Shown piece after piece: positions 23,140-31,729 of a stretch of 64,000 nt of DNA. Each line of letters opens with the position of its first letter. Position 1 is the stretch's first letter. This DNA is from Bacillus sp. HSf4. GTDB lineage: Bacteria; Bacillota; Bacilli; Bacillales; Bacillaceae. The translations under genes were made by a program, and so were the position numbers. The notes beneath the pieces are model-generated. The model was not told the DNA's origin, did no database searches, and was given only the letters and a program-made list of their open reading frames with translations. The stretch is taken from contig NZ_CP120679.1 of assembly GCF_029537375.1 (NCBI RefSeq), positions 1,538,001 to 1,602,000 of the forward strand, written 5' to 3'.

Positions 23140-24698
23140 GCGTGCTGCTAGGGGACCGGATTCCGGGAAAAGTGATCGAAATTGATAATGGCGTTCCGCT
23201 CGTTTCCGCCTTTATGTCCAACCACATGGGCTATAGAATGGGGGAAAATACAGAGGAAGGCCAATCGGTCGAAATCGGTGAAAAAGGAGAACCGGGCCAC
23301 GGCCGAATTTATGTTTCTGCTGGCGATCATATCGTGACAAGCATTTGGACGGGGGAGCCTCTATACGGAAACATCGGTTCCAACAAGATTGAGATCAATA
23401 AAGAAAATCTTGACCTGCTGGCAGCTGCATTGGAAAGCGATGTGCTTAGGCGGTTGGGATATGTTTCAGAGTACCTGGATCATTCCAATGATATCGTCGA
23501 ACACGAAAAAAAGCTGAAACCAAAACGTTTAGCCGATCTTCGTGAAACGTTTACCGACATGTTTGAAAGCGCCTTTGGCAATCCGTTATTTATCGGAATA
23601 TCGCAAGCGGGCAATCTCTTAAAATATTTGATCGACGGTTTAATTGCATTGCTGGATACGGCTGAAGAAAAGTGCCGTTCGTTAAATGTGCTATTGAACT
23701 CGCCTCCGGCTGAACTGTTTGAATATGTTTTTCAAACAAATATCAGTGTGGAAAGTATGACAGGTGAGATTAGGGGATATTTGAACGGTCTTAAGCATGA
23801 TATTGACAGTCTGACCAATGCGCTGACAAACATGATCAGACAGGAGATATCCGATATATTCGTCAACCCTGCAATGGGATTTGCCGATGCTGTTGCGGAT
23901 GAAATCTACAGTCATTTTGTCATTGTCGGAAAGAATGAAAAGGGCTTGAAAAAACAGGTCAAGACATTTATCCGCCAGGTTCAGACGGCGGGGGAAGGCT
24001 TTCAAACGAGCGACCGCGGCGCAGCGCAAGATATTAAAAACCGAAAAGCGCCCATGCAGCAAAAGACATCGATTCCGGCATCTGTTCAATCTCAATTTGA
24101 GGAGTCCGACTATTTAAAAGATCGCCTGAAATTGAAAGACCGCCATGTGAATAGCTCAGCGGCGACGATGGCGGGCTCTTTGAACGCAAGCCTCGTTCCT
24201 GTTGTAAACATCCTATTTGATGCATTGCTGGCGGTGGAATTTGCCCTGGAGGCTGCGTCGGCTGCCGTAAAGGGGACGGCGAATCTATTTTTAGGCTTGG
24301 CCGTTCCGGCGAAATTAGTCGGGATGTTTTCTGATTGGGATGAGAAAATAAAAAGTGCGATTGACCATGTGGTGAAGCCGCTGGATGAAATGGCGGGGAC
24401 GATAGAAGGAGTCCGTAAAGCGGTCGGCAATTTAATTTCCTTCCTGCCTGTTTTTATACATAAGTTCAAACCGTACATTGACAATGCGGTGTTTGAACAG
24501 GTTCACTTCCACAACATCAACCTTTACAATACGGCCGCCGTCTCGATTCTGGAAGAAACGGAGCTGCTTTTTCAAGACATTGTTTTTCAGCTGTCAAATC
24601 AAAAAGCGAAAACCATTACGGCACTGTGTGATGCTGCAAAAGACATTCTGAGCAATATCAAACTTCTTCGCGCTGATGTGAAACGCGGCACAATGTAG
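22596..24698 (+). CDS. TslA-like reverse-domain T7SS lipase toxin candidate
   Basis: A 700-residue protein with no signal peptide. Residues 45-215 are a class 3-type lipase domain: GTD oxyanion loop (74-76), nucleophile S126 in GNSLGGG, D174 in SKYDPLT and H210 in SNHMGYR. Residues ~240-700 are almost wholly helical, with glycine/alanine-rich and coiled stretches like LXG-type export domains but at the C terminus. That architecture, plus a DUF1672 lipoprotein next door, is that of S. aureus TslA/TilA, a phospholipase secreted by the type VII system. No Tla-like small partners or T7SS genes are visible in the window. Function inferred. Confidence 0.75.
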   Translation: MANEEKNNKTLSEDKNLVEIAGFHSYKNPHETDTFKVNGYKYLVVNKIYEDPTGLDVITVKNIETGEYTVVYQGTDAGKTNGIQDILTDAQMAGDVTPEQVKAARDYYDKMKAKYGDKLNSVCGNSLGGGLANAVAVEHPDVKAVTINPSILPEGEVDRDQDYPNITNYFSKYDPLTLAEEGVLLGDRIPGKVIEIDNGVPLVSAFMSNHMGYRMGENTEEGQSVEIGEKGEPGHGRIYVSAGDHIVTSIWTGEPLYGNIGSNKIEINKENLDLLAAALESDVLRRLGYVSEYLDHSNDIVEHEKKLKPKRLADLRETFTDMFESAFGNPLFIGISQAGNLLKYLIDGLIALLDTAEEKCRSLNVLLNSPPAELFEYVFQTNISVESMTGEIRGYLNGLKHDIDSLTNALTNMIRQEISDIFVNPAMGFADAVADEIYSHFVIVGKNEKGLKKQVKTFIRQVQTAGEGFQTSDRGAAQDIKNRKAPMQQKTSIPASVQSQFEESDYLKDRLKLKDRHVNSSAATMAGSLNASLVPVVNILFDALLAVEFALEAASAAVKGTANLFLGLAVPAKLVGMFSDWDEKIKSAIDHVVKPLDEMAGTIEGVRKAVGNLISFLPVFIHKFKPYIDNAVFEQVHFHNINLYNTAAVSILEETELLFQDIVFQLSNQKAKTITALCDAAKDILSNIKLLRADVKRGTM

Positions 24699-24706
24699 GA
24701 GAAGCA

Positions 24707-24741
24707 GGGAAAAAACCGCCGGATGTTCGGGCGGTTTTTCC
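24707..24741 (+). terminator. Terminator of the lipase locus
   Basis: AAAAAACCGCC-GGATGTTC-GGGCGGTTTTTT. Confidence 0.9.
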
Positions 24742-24801
24742 TTATGGAAGAACTTTGTGGAATTTTTTAAACCTGCGTGGAATCTGCTGAAGAATGGATG
24801 A

Positions 24802-24990
24802 TCAATGAAAGGAGTCTTTAATAATTTTATAGTTTTTATGGTTGACGACGGTTAAGGAGTCCAATTCCAAGTCTCTGTAATTTTCCATAATCGTGACATC
24901 GACGATAACCGAATTTTCGTTTACTTTTTCCACGATTCCGGTGAGTCCGTTTTTAAATTCGATGACGTTCCCGACTTTTGCAATCTTCAA
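24802..24990 (-). CDS. ykvS: YkvS, DUF2187 protein
   Basis: A 62-residue beta-rich protein with the KOW-like pattern VGNVIEFKNGLTGIVEKVNENSVIVDV typical of DUF2187. Function unknown. AGGAGAGGAAG precedes the ATG. It marks the return to the conserved host order (ykvS, ykvT, ykvU), so the accessory region ends between 24741 and 24802. Confidence 0.85.
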   Translation of the reverse strand: MKIAKVGNVIEFKNGLTGIVEKVNENSVIVDVTIMENYRDLELDSLTVVNHKNYKIIKDSFH

Positions 24991-25087
24991 ATGACTTCCT
25001 CTCCTTTAAAGTGAATTAACCCATTGAAAGTATTTTGCAATATTTTCTTTTAGAAGTAAAGCGATATGGGAAGTAACAGCACTATTG

Positions 25088-25116
25088 TTGTACATGCTGC
25101 TGCTTAGTGGTATAGT
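25088..25116 (+). promoter_or_regulatory. SigA promoter of the 25.16 kb small gene
   Basis: TTGTAC (25088-25093), 17 bases, TATAGT (25111-25116). Confidence 0.55.
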
Positions 25117-25159
25117 TAATTAGTTAAAGGTGATTTCAGAAAAGAAGGAGAGAGGCCAG

Positions 25160-25354
25160 TTGACAGATGAAAATGCCATTGACTTGATCGAACAGCTGCG
25201 GTCGGGGAGGATTCACGAAGTTCGCGTGAACAAAGATGATTTTCTTTCTTTTAGAGCCATCTTAACAAAACAGGAAGATTTTAAATATTTTCGGGGCATC
25301 GCCCAGCACGGGGGAGACATTGTTTTTCAATATACGGAAGAACCCAGAAGCTAA
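25160..25354 (+). CDS. Small conserved-looking hypothetical protein
   Basis: A 64-residue protein from TTG 25160, which has AAGGAG nine bases upstream; an in-frame start at 25130 lies before that site. Sequence is [18 protein letters not shown] then [16 protein letters not shown] and [15 protein letters not shown]: a helix followed by a small alpha/beta domain. No family recognised. It has its own promoter and terminator, so it is a single-gene unit between ykvS and ykvT. Confidence 0.7.
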   Translation: MTDENAIDLIEQLRSGRIHEVRVNKDDFLSFRAILTKQEDFKYFRGIAQHGGDIVFQYTEEPRS

Positions 25355-25391
25355 AAAGGCTTTCTCATTACTTTTGAGAAAGCTTTTTTAT
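25355..25391 (+). terminator. Terminator
   Basis: AAAGGCTTTCTCA and TGAGAAAGCTTTTTT with a seven-base loop. Confidence 0.9.
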
Positions 25392-25580
25392 TTGCTGTGC
25401 AATCCATGTATTGCTGGGTTTTTTGCCTTTTTCCGGAAAAAACAGCGCGCTCTATACAATTATATGCCAGTGGAACGGTTTGATGGAAAGCATGGTAAAA
25501 ATTTAACAATGAAATCGATGTTTTGTCTTGTTACTGTAAGACATATGTTTGTCGAAGAGGATATGGCAAGGAGGATTGAA

Positions 25581-26180
25581 ATGAAAGCAAAGTTAGCTGC
25601 GTTAGCTGCTTTTATCATCTGCATGCTGCCTGCGGCAAAAATCGAGCATGCTCAGGCCGCCCTGCCGTTTTCGAAAAAAGAAAAACAGGCGAAGGAGCGG
25701 GTGTTGGAAAGCTTGAGTCCAGAAGAGTACTCGTCTTTCACTCATTTGACAGATGAAAAAAGCTTCATCGAAATCATGCCGCAGCCTGACGCTGAGGATA
25801 TAGAAGAAGAGGAAGCACCGGAATTGACGGGTGCAGAGAAAAGGCTGCTGTCAAGACTCGTTCATGCAGAAGCGAAAGGCGAACCGTTTGAAGGGAAAGT
25901 GGCGGTGGCCAATGTCGTCCTGAACCGTGTCGAAGACGACAGATTTCCCGACAGCGTCAAAAGTGTCATCTACCAAAAAAACGCATTTGAGCCTGTTCTT
26001 AATGGAAGCATCAGGAAAAAACCGGACCGCCAATCAATTAAAGCTGTCGAAGAGGCGGTTGATGAACATAAAAAAGAAACAGACGCGTTATATTTTTATA
26101 ATCCCGAGTCCGCTACGGATGACTGGATTAAAACGAGAAAAGTCATCGAACGCATCGGCAATCATGTCTTTGCAGTTTAA
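25581..26180 (+). CDS. ykvT: Cell wall hydrolase YkvT (SleB-like)
   Basis: A 199-residue protein: signal peptide (MKAKLAALAAFIICMLPAA, cleaved near AQA), an acidic linker (AEDIEEEEAPE) and a C-terminal SleB/hydrolase_2 domain (~88-199) with catalytic Glu in LVHAEAKGEPFEGKVAVANV and downstream NAFEP and ALYFYNP. Related to SleB lytic transglycosylase of spores but lacking its peptidoglycan-binding domain. AAGGAGG precedes ATG 25581. Confidence 0.88.
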   Translation: MKAKLAALAAFIICMLPAAKIEHAQAALPFSKKEKQAKERVLESLSPEEYSSFTHLTDEKSFIEIMPQPDAEDIEEEEAPELTGAEKRLLSRLVHAEAKGEPFEGKVAVANVVLNRVEDDRFPDSVKSVIYQKNAFEPVLNGSIRKKPDRQSIKAVEEAVDEHKKETDALYFYNPESATDDWIKTRKVIERIGNHVFAV

Positions 26181-26185
26181 TCTGA

Positions 26186-26217
26186 GTCAAGGCTTCCCCA
26201 AGCCTTGGCTTTTTTAT
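26186..26217 (+). terminator. Terminator of ykvT
   Basis: CAAGGCTT-CCCC-AAGCCTTG followed by GCTTTTTT. Confidence 0.9.
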
Positions 26218-26331
26218 TTCTCCATACTCTATCTTTAACACTATCACCTTTTTCAGCGAATGAAAAGAAATAATTTTTAGACTTGTCTCATATGAATGGG
26301 ATATAACCAGCCTAAGACAAGGAGAGACCTC

Positions 26332-27672
26332 ATGAACCGTTTTGTAAAAGGAATCGTTCTTCTTTCGCTAGCAGCTTTTTTTGCAGAATGTCTTGAGTTT
26401 GTCATCAATATGATTCTTGCACGGGAGCTTGGCGAGCATGGCATGGGGCTCTATATGAGTGTGCTGCCTTCGATATTTTTGGTCGTCGTCATCGCAAGCC
26501 TCGAGCTGCCAGTTTCAATATCAAAGTTTATTGCGGAGTCCAATCAAAAGCTGCATGAAAGCATGCTGAAACATGCCTTGAGGCTGACCGCGGTCTGCAC
26601 GGTCTTTTCTACGGCGGCTGCGGTTATCATTTTGCCCTTTATTCCGATATTCGATTCGTATCACCCGTTAATCAGGGGCATCGTCATCGGTATGATCCCG
26701 ACGGTTGCATTTACATCTGTTGCCCGGGGATATTTCATGGGTGTCCAGCAAATGGGGAAAATCGCAACGGCAAATGCATTGAAAAAAATCTTGCAGCTGA
26801 TCGGCTTGTTTTTATTTTTTCAGTGGTATTCCTTTGATCTGGATACATCGGTATTGATCTCGCTGTTTGTTCTGTTCGCCAGTGAAGTCGTTGTCTTTGT
26901 GTATTTATATTCCCAGTTTATTTTGGTGAGACGGGCTGCCGCTAAAGGACAGCATGTCCATTTGCGTCGGAATGATGTGTTAAAACGGCTGCTTACCGTT
27001 TCGATTCCGACGACAGGGCTGCGTGTTTTTCATGCTGTTACAAATGCCGTCGAACCTTTTTTGGTCAAAGGGACGCTGCTCGCCGCCGGCGTTTCGAGAA
27101 CAGCGGCGATTGAGCAGTTCGGTGTGCTGTCAGGGGTTGCCATGACGATCGGATTTTTCCCCGCTTTTATCGCCCATTCGCTTATGGTTGTCATGATCCC
27201 GAGCATTTCTGAAAGCTATGCCTATGGACAAATTGACCGTGTCATCAAACGGATCAAACAGTCGATCTTCATCACGCTCCTTTACGGGATCCCGGCGGTG
27301 CTGGTGATGTATCATTTTGCAGAGCCTTTGACCCGCCTGTTTTTTGATACGGCAAATGCCGCCTTCTATCTGAAATTGCTTTGGCCGTATTTTTTGTTTC
27401 ATTTTTTCGTCATGCCTTTTCAGGCCTGTTTAATCGGGATGGGGCTTGTCAAGGATGCTTTTTATCATAATGTTTGGGCCAGTGCAATATCGTTTTTGAT
27501 GATGTATATGCTCGGTTCAATGGAGAGTTTGCAGATGACGGGCATCATTCTGGCGATGAACACAGGCATGATTTTGCTGACATCTCTGCATTATGTGACG
27601 ATATGCAAAGAGCTCGGTGTCACCTTGTTATTAACGACGAAAACGGGATCGCCGAGAATTGAAAGCCGCTGA
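26332..27672 (+). CDS. ykvU: YkvU, SpoVB-family polysaccharide-transporter-like spore protein
   Basis: A 446-residue protein with 12-14 membrane helices of the MOP flippase superfamily, nearest to SpoVB. Landmarks: FVKGIVLLSLAAFFAECLEF at the N terminus, GMGLYMSVLPSIFL, RGYFMGVQQM and an acidic residue in helix 7 (NAVEPFLV). In B. subtilis ykvU is expressed in the mother cell (SigE) and co-transcribed with stoA. AAGGAGAG precedes ATG 26332. Proposed to flip a lipid-linked precursor; substrate unknown. Confidence 0.87.
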   Translation: MNRFVKGIVLLSLAAFFAECLEFVINMILARELGEHGMGLYMSVLPSIFLVVVIASLELPVSISKFIAESNQKLHESMLKHALRLTAVCTVFSTAAAVIILPFIPIFDSYHPLIRGIVIGMIPTVAFTSVARGYFMGVQQMGKIATANALKKILQLIGLFLFFQWYSFDLDTSVLISLFVLFASEVVVFVYLYSQFILVRRAAAKGQHVHLRRNDVLKRLLTVSIPTTGLRVFHAVTNAVEPFLVKGTLLAAGVSRTAAIEQFGVLSGVAMTIGFFPAFIAHSLMVVMIPSISESYAYGQIDRVIKRIKQSIFITLLYGIPAVLVMYHFAEPLTRLFFDTANAAFYLKLLWPYFLFHFFVMPFQACLIGMGLVKDAFYHNVWASAISFLMMYMLGSMESLQMTGIILAMNTGMILLTSLHYVTICKELGVTLLLTTKTGSPRIESR

Positions 27673-27731
27673 TCCCCTTCATAGTTTCCGCTCTTTCGGG
27701 GAAGCTAAAATCAAAAAGAAGGGGGGATAAA

Positions 27732-28223
27732 ATGAAAAGAATAGCCGCCTTTTGCATGTCATTGATTTTTTTGCTCTGGACAGGTCTGTTGCCGCCGACT
27801 GCTTACGCGCAAAACGCTGCACCTGCGGTGATGCATATGAAAACGATGGAAGGCCAGCGTGTGATCATCCCTGCTGAAGGCCAGAAGACGATCATTCATT
27901 TTTGGACGACCTGGTGCCCTCCGTGCCGGGAGGAGCTTCCCCGTTTTCAGTCCTATTATGAAGAAAAACAGCCTGATGTGAAATTGATCACCGTTAATTT
28001 GCTGAATGCAGAAAAAAACGAGCAGACGGTCAAGCGATTTATCAAAGCGAATAAGCTTTCATTTCCGATTATATTTGACGCGAAAGGCGAGATGATGAAA
28101 GCCTACAATGTGATGACGATTCCATCGACGTTTTTCATCAATGAAAAAGGAGAGCTGGAAAAATCGATCGTCGGGCCGATTACGGTTGAACAAATGAAGA
28201 AATGGGCAAGGAAAAAAAGCTGA
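27732..28223 (+). CDS. stoA: StoA, membrane-anchored thiol-disulfide oxidoreductase for cortex synthesis
   Basis: A 163-residue ResA-like thioredoxin-fold protein. An N-terminal membrane anchor/signal (to about residue 26) places it outside the membrane; the active site is C62-PP-C65 (WTTWCPPC), and the cis-proline loop is MTIPSTFF. StoA keeps spore PBP SpoVD reduced in the forespore intermembrane space, receiving electrons from CcdA. It is 60 bases behind ykvU. Confidence 0.93.
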   Translation: MKRIAAFCMSLIFLLWTGLLPPTAYAQNAAPAVMHMKTMEGQRVIIPAEGQKTIIHFWTTWCPPCREELPRFQSYYEEKQPDVKLITVNLLNAEKNEQTVKRFIKANKLSFPIIFDAKGEMMKAYNVMTIPSTFFINEKGELEKSIVGPITVEQMKKWARKKS

Positions 28224-28247
28224 AATCGAATTTTTCAGCTTTTTTTA
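28212..28247 (+). terminator. Terminator of ykvU-stoA
   Basis: AAAAAGCTGAAA and TTTTTCAGCTTTTTTT; overlaps the stoA stop codon. Confidence 0.85.
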
Positions 28248-28284
28248 TGGATGAATGTAAATGATAATTAATATCAAAAGAAAA

Positions 28285-28299
28285 TTATAATAATTATTA
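28285..28299 (+). promoter_or_regulatory. PerR box of zosA
   Basis: TTATAATAATTATTA matches the PerR consensus TTATAATnATTATAA at 14 of 15 positions. It ends one base before the -35 box of the zosA promoter. PerR control of zosA is established in B. subtilis. Confidence 0.92.
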
Positions 28300-28300
28300 C

Positions 28301-28328
28301 TTGAAAAGTGGTGCTGCCGTGCTATAAT
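28301..28328 (+). promoter_or_regulatory. SigA promoter of zosA
   Basis: TTGAAA (28301-28306), 16 bases, TATAAT (28323-28328). Confidence 0.85.
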
Positions 28329-28378
28329 GAACCTAAGAAGACCGAAAAATCTTTTATATAAGCGAAAAACACTGATGA

Positions 28379-28408
28379 TCTTGCTGCCGTATGGCAGCAA
28401 TTTCTGTT
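28379..28408 (+). terminator. Hairpin in the zosA leader
   Basis: TTGCTGCC-GTAT-GGCAGCAA followed by TTTCTGTTTT, about 50 bases into the transcript and before the gene. It is followed by a minimal ORF of six codons (28426-28446, MNYILN) whose stop overlaps the zosA ribosome site. Terminator-like, but a role is not known. Confidence 0.6.
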
Positions 28409-28458
28409 TTAAAAGGAAATTGACGATGAATTACATTCTCAATTAGGGGGATTTGAAG

Positions 28459-30366
28459 ATGCAATTAGATATCCGCAATCAATCACAGCCAAAATATCAT
28501 ATGTTACATTTAGACAATTGGAGACAGCATGGCGAACTGGCCGCTGCGCTGTTGGCAGGCGTGCTGATCATAGCCGGCTGGCTGTCGTCCGGTAATGAGA
28601 CATTGTCCGTCAGCTTGTTTTTGGCAGCTTTTTGTATCGGGGGCTTTGCCAAAGCAAAAGAGGGAATTCAAGAAACGCTTCTGGAGAAGACGCTGAATGT
28701 CGAGCTTCTGATGATCTTTGCTGCGATCGGATCGGCGATCATCGGCTACTGGGCTGAAGGCGCCATTTTGATTTTTATCTTTTCGTTGAGCGGCGCTCTT
28801 GAAACTTATACGTTAAATAAAAGCAAACGGGACTTGACGTCTTTAATGAAATTGGAGCCTGAGGAAGCTGTTTTGCTGGGAGAAGGGGGCGCCCGAAAAG
28901 TGGCGGCGGCTGAGCTTGCCTCCGGCGACTTGATCATGGTCAAGCCGGGGGAACGAATCGCCGCCGACGGTGAAATTGAATCAGGGAAAACAAGCATTGA
29001 TGAGTCTGCTCTCACCGGTGAATCAATACCCGTGGAAAAAGTCTCCGGTGACGCCGTATTTGCCGGAACGGTTAATTTGAGCGGATCGTTGACTGTTCGC
29101 GTTTCCAAGGCGAATGAAGATTCGCTTTTCAAAAAAATCATCAAGCTGGTTGAATCTGCGCAAAACAGTGTTTCCCCTTCCCAAGCGTTTATTGACCGTT
29201 TTGAAAACCTGTATGTGAAAGGCGTCTTGCTGGCTGTCGGCCTTCTCCTTTTTCTACCTCATTATGTGCTGGGGTGGGGCTGGAGCGAGACGTTTTACAG
29301 GGCGATGGTGTTTATGGTGGTTGCTTCTCCTTGCGCTCTTGTCGCTTCAATCATGCCGGCTGCTTTATCACTGATATCAAATGGAGCAAGGAACGGACTG
29401 CTAGTCAAAGGCGGCGTTTTCCTTGAAAAGCTCGGCAACAGCAAAATCGTCGCCTTTGATAAAACGGGAACGATCACAAAGGGGAAGCCCGCTGTAGAAG
29501 ACATGCTTTTAGTTGAAGGCATGGATGAAAGCGAGTGTCTCGAAGCGGCAGCCGCTATTGAAAAACAGTCGGATCATCCGCTAGCCAAAGCGATTGTCGC
29601 ATATGCCGAAGCTAAAGGAATTCGCGCGGCGGAACATGTATCGATAGAAGAGACGTCAGGTTTTGGCGTCAGGGCCCAATACCGCGGGGAGACATGGCTG
29701 ATTGGTAAAGCGGGATTTGCCGGTGACAAAGAAGCTGACCAATGCCTTGGAGATTCGGTTCAAAAGCTTGCTGAACAGGGGAAAACGATTGTTTATTTGA
29801 AAAAAGGAGACCGCTTGGCCGGCTGCTTTGCATTAAAGGATCAAATCAGGCCGGAAGCGAAAGCGGTAATCGGCGATCTGAACGCGCTCGGTATTCAGAC
29901 CGCGATGCTGACCGGTGATCAGCCGGAAACGGCAGCGGCGATCGCCCGGGAAGCCGGACTCAAATTCGTCGTTTCTGAATGCCTGCCTGACAGCAAAGTG
30001 GAAGAAGCGCAAAAGCTTAAACATACGTATGGAACGGTTGTCATGGTGGGGGACGGGATCAATGATGCGCCGGCTCTTGCCGCCGCCGATGTCGGTGTGG
30101 CAATGGGAGAAGGAACAGACGTGGCCTTGGAAACGGCTGATGTCGTGCTCATGAAAAACGATTTGACAGGTTTGACGAACATGATTCGCCTCTCCAGGAA
30201 AATGAACAGGATCATCAAACAAAATGTCATTTTTTCATTGGCTGTGATCTGTTTGTTGATTTGCAGCAACTTCCTGCAAATTCTCGACTTGCCGCTCGGC
30301 GTTATCGGGCATGAAGGCAGCACACTGCTCGTCATCTTAAACGGACTCCGCCTCCTAAAATCGTAA
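28459..30366 (+). CDS. zosA: ZosA, peroxide-induced P1B-type metal ATPase
   Basis: A 635-residue P1B ATPase. Visible: A-domain TGES, membrane metal motif SPC in ASPCALVAS (P1B-4 subgroup, instead of CPC), phosphorylation DKTGTIT, ATP-site SDHPLAKA, hinge GDGINDAPAL and the last-helix HEGST motif. No N-terminal heavy-metal-binding domain. Known in B. subtilis as a PerR-controlled transporter first proposed to import zinc under peroxide stress; P1B-4 enzymes more often export Fe(II)/Zn/Co, so direction is unsettled. AGGGGG lies eight bases before ATG 28459; TTG 28453 also in frame. Confidence 0.93.
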   Translation: MQLDIRNQSQPKYHMLHLDNWRQHGELAAALLAGVLIIAGWLSSGNETLSVSLFLAAFCIGGFAKAKEGIQETLLEKTLNVELLMIFAAIGSAIIGYWAEGAILIFIFSLSGALETYTLNKSKRDLTSLMKLEPEEAVLLGEGGARKVAAAELASGDLIMVKPGERIAADGEIESGKTSIDESALTGESIPVEKVSGDAVFAGTVNLSGSLTVRVSKANEDSLFKKIIKLVESAQNSVSPSQAFIDRFENLYVKGVLLAVGLLLFLPHYVLGWGWSETFYRAMVFMVVASPCALVASIMPAALSLISNGARNGLLVKGGVFLEKLGNSKIVAFDKTGTITKGKPAVEDMLLVEGMDESECLEAAAAIEKQSDHPLAKAIVAYAEAKGIRAAEHVSIEETSGFGVRAQYRGETWLIGKAGFAGDKEADQCLGDSVQKLAEQGKTIVYLKKGDRLAGCFALKDQIRPEAKAVIGDLNALGIQTAMLTGDQPETAAAIAREAGLKFVVSECLPDSKVEEAQKLKHTYGTVVMVGDGINDAPALAAADVGVAMGEGTDVALETADVVLMKNDLTGLTNMIRLSRKMNRIIKQNVIFSLAVICLLICSNFLQILDLPLGVIGHEGSTLLVILNGLRLLKS

Positions 30367-30375
30367 GCAGGCAAA

Positions 30376-30413
30376 ACGGCTGTCATGCTGAAAAGGCAGC
30401 CGTTTTGTTTTGA
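30376..30413 (+). terminator. Terminator of zosA
   Basis: AAACGGCTG and CAGCCGTTTTGTTTT around a 14-base loop. Confidence 0.8.
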
Positions 30414-30525
30414 TCTTCAACCGATTTCGCTTTGAGCTTTAGCAGAAGCCGGGAAAAACTGATACAATATAGTTGGTGCTTTACATAGGATATGAACGGA
30501 AACTGTGATTAGGAGTGGACTTAAC

Positions 30526-31620
30526 GTGGAAAGAATTGAACAAATTTCTGCCTGGCTGCAGGAAAATGATATTTCGTCAGCTTTTATTCATTCAAAAGAA
30601 AATGTTTTTTATTTGACTCGCTTTTACACAGAGCCTCACGAACGGCTGATGGGTGTTTTCGCATTTCAAACAGGGGAGCCGTTTTTTGTCTGCCCGCTGA
30701 TGGAGAAAAATCAGGCCAAAGCGGCGGGCTGGCCGCACGACATCATCGGTTATGAGGACCATGAAAATCCTTGGGATCTGATCGCGGAAGCCCTCAAAAA
30801 AAGAAATCTCAAGCTATCCAAAGTAGCGGTTGAAAAAGAAACGCTCTCCCTTTCCCGCGCTGAAATGCTGAAGGCTGTTACAAATGGAGCAGAGCTCGTT
30901 TCTGCAGAACAGAAGCTGAACGAGCTTCGGGTTGTAAAGGATGAACATGAAATCCGCATTCTCCGCGAAGCGGCAAAGCTTGCCGACTACGGAGTGGAAG
31001 CGGGCGCTGCTGCTTTGCAGGAAGGCATTTCAGAAATCGAGGTTGTCGCCACGATTGAATACGAACTGAAGAAAAAAGGGATTCAAGGCATGTCTTTTTC
31101 AACGATGGTCCTGTTTGGCGAAAAATCGGGGCAGCCGCACGGAAATCCCGGAACCAGGACGCTGAAAGCAGGCGATTTCGTCCTCTTCGATCTCGGTGTG
31201 ATCACGGACGGGTACTGCTCTGACATTACGCGGACGCTCGTCTATAAAGAGGCAAGCAGCCGCCAGAAAGAAATATATGACACGGTTCTCCAGGCGGAAA
31301 CGGCGGCTCTGGAAATGAGCAAACCGGGTGTGAGGATCGGCGATCTTGATTTAAAAGCGCGGGGCATGATCGAACAAGCAGGCTATGGGGAATACTTCCC
31401 GCACCGCCTCGGCCACGGGCTGGGAATTTCCGCGCACGAATACCCGTCCATGAGCCATAACAATGATGAACGATTGAAAAAAGGAATGGTTTATACGATT
31501 GAGCCCGGCATCTATATCCCGGAAATCGGCGGCGTTCGAATTGAAGACGATGTCCTTGTCACTGAGGACGGCGCGGAAGCTTTGACATGTTATCCGAAAC
31601 AGCTGACCGTGATTTCTTAA
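30526..31620 (+). CDS. ykvY: YkvY, putative Xaa-Pro dipeptidase
   Basis: A 364-residue M24 metallopeptidase: N-terminal creatinase-like domain (1-~130) and C-terminal pita-bread domain with the five metal ligands in FDLGVITDGYCSDITRT, GHGLGISAHEYP, TIEPGIYIPE and RIEDDVLVT. Cleaves the Xaa-Pro bond of dipeptides in the cytosol. AGGAGTGG is seven bases before GTG 30526; the in-frame GTG at 30505 lies before it. Confidence 0.9.
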   Translation: MERIEQISAWLQENDISSAFIHSKENVFYLTRFYTEPHERLMGVFAFQTGEPFFVCPLMEKNQAKAAGWPHDIIGYEDHENPWDLIAEALKKRNLKLSKVAVEKETLSLSRAEMLKAVTNGAELVSAEQKLNELRVVKDEHEIRILREAAKLADYGVEAGAAALQEGISEIEVVATIEYELKKKGIQGMSFSTMVLFGEKSGQPHGNPGTRTLKAGDFVLFDLGVITDGYCSDITRTLVYKEASSRQKEIYDTVLQAETAALEMSKPGVRIGDLDLKARGMIEQAGYGEYFPHRLGHGLGISAHEYPSMSHNNDERLKKGMVYTIEPGIYIPEIGGVRIEDDVLVTEDGAEALTCYPKQLTVIS

Positions 31621-31647
31621 GGTTTAGTAAATTCAATGTGGTTTGTT

Positions 31648-31686
31648 CAGCAGGTGATCAAAGGAGCATCACCTGCTCTTTTTCAG
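31648..31686 (+). terminator. Terminator of ykvY
   Basis: GCAGGTGAT and ATCACCTGC around a nine-base loop followed by TCTTTTT. Confidence 0.85.
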
Positions 31687-31729
31687 CAAACAGGTCAAGA
31701 GGTGTAAAAAACATAGCGAGGAGAAAACG

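Noticed and set aside
25500..25580. WalR box upstream of ykvT
   Set aside because: TGTAAG-N5-TGTTTG departs from TGTWAH-N5-TGTWAH at several positions; not strong enough to claim.
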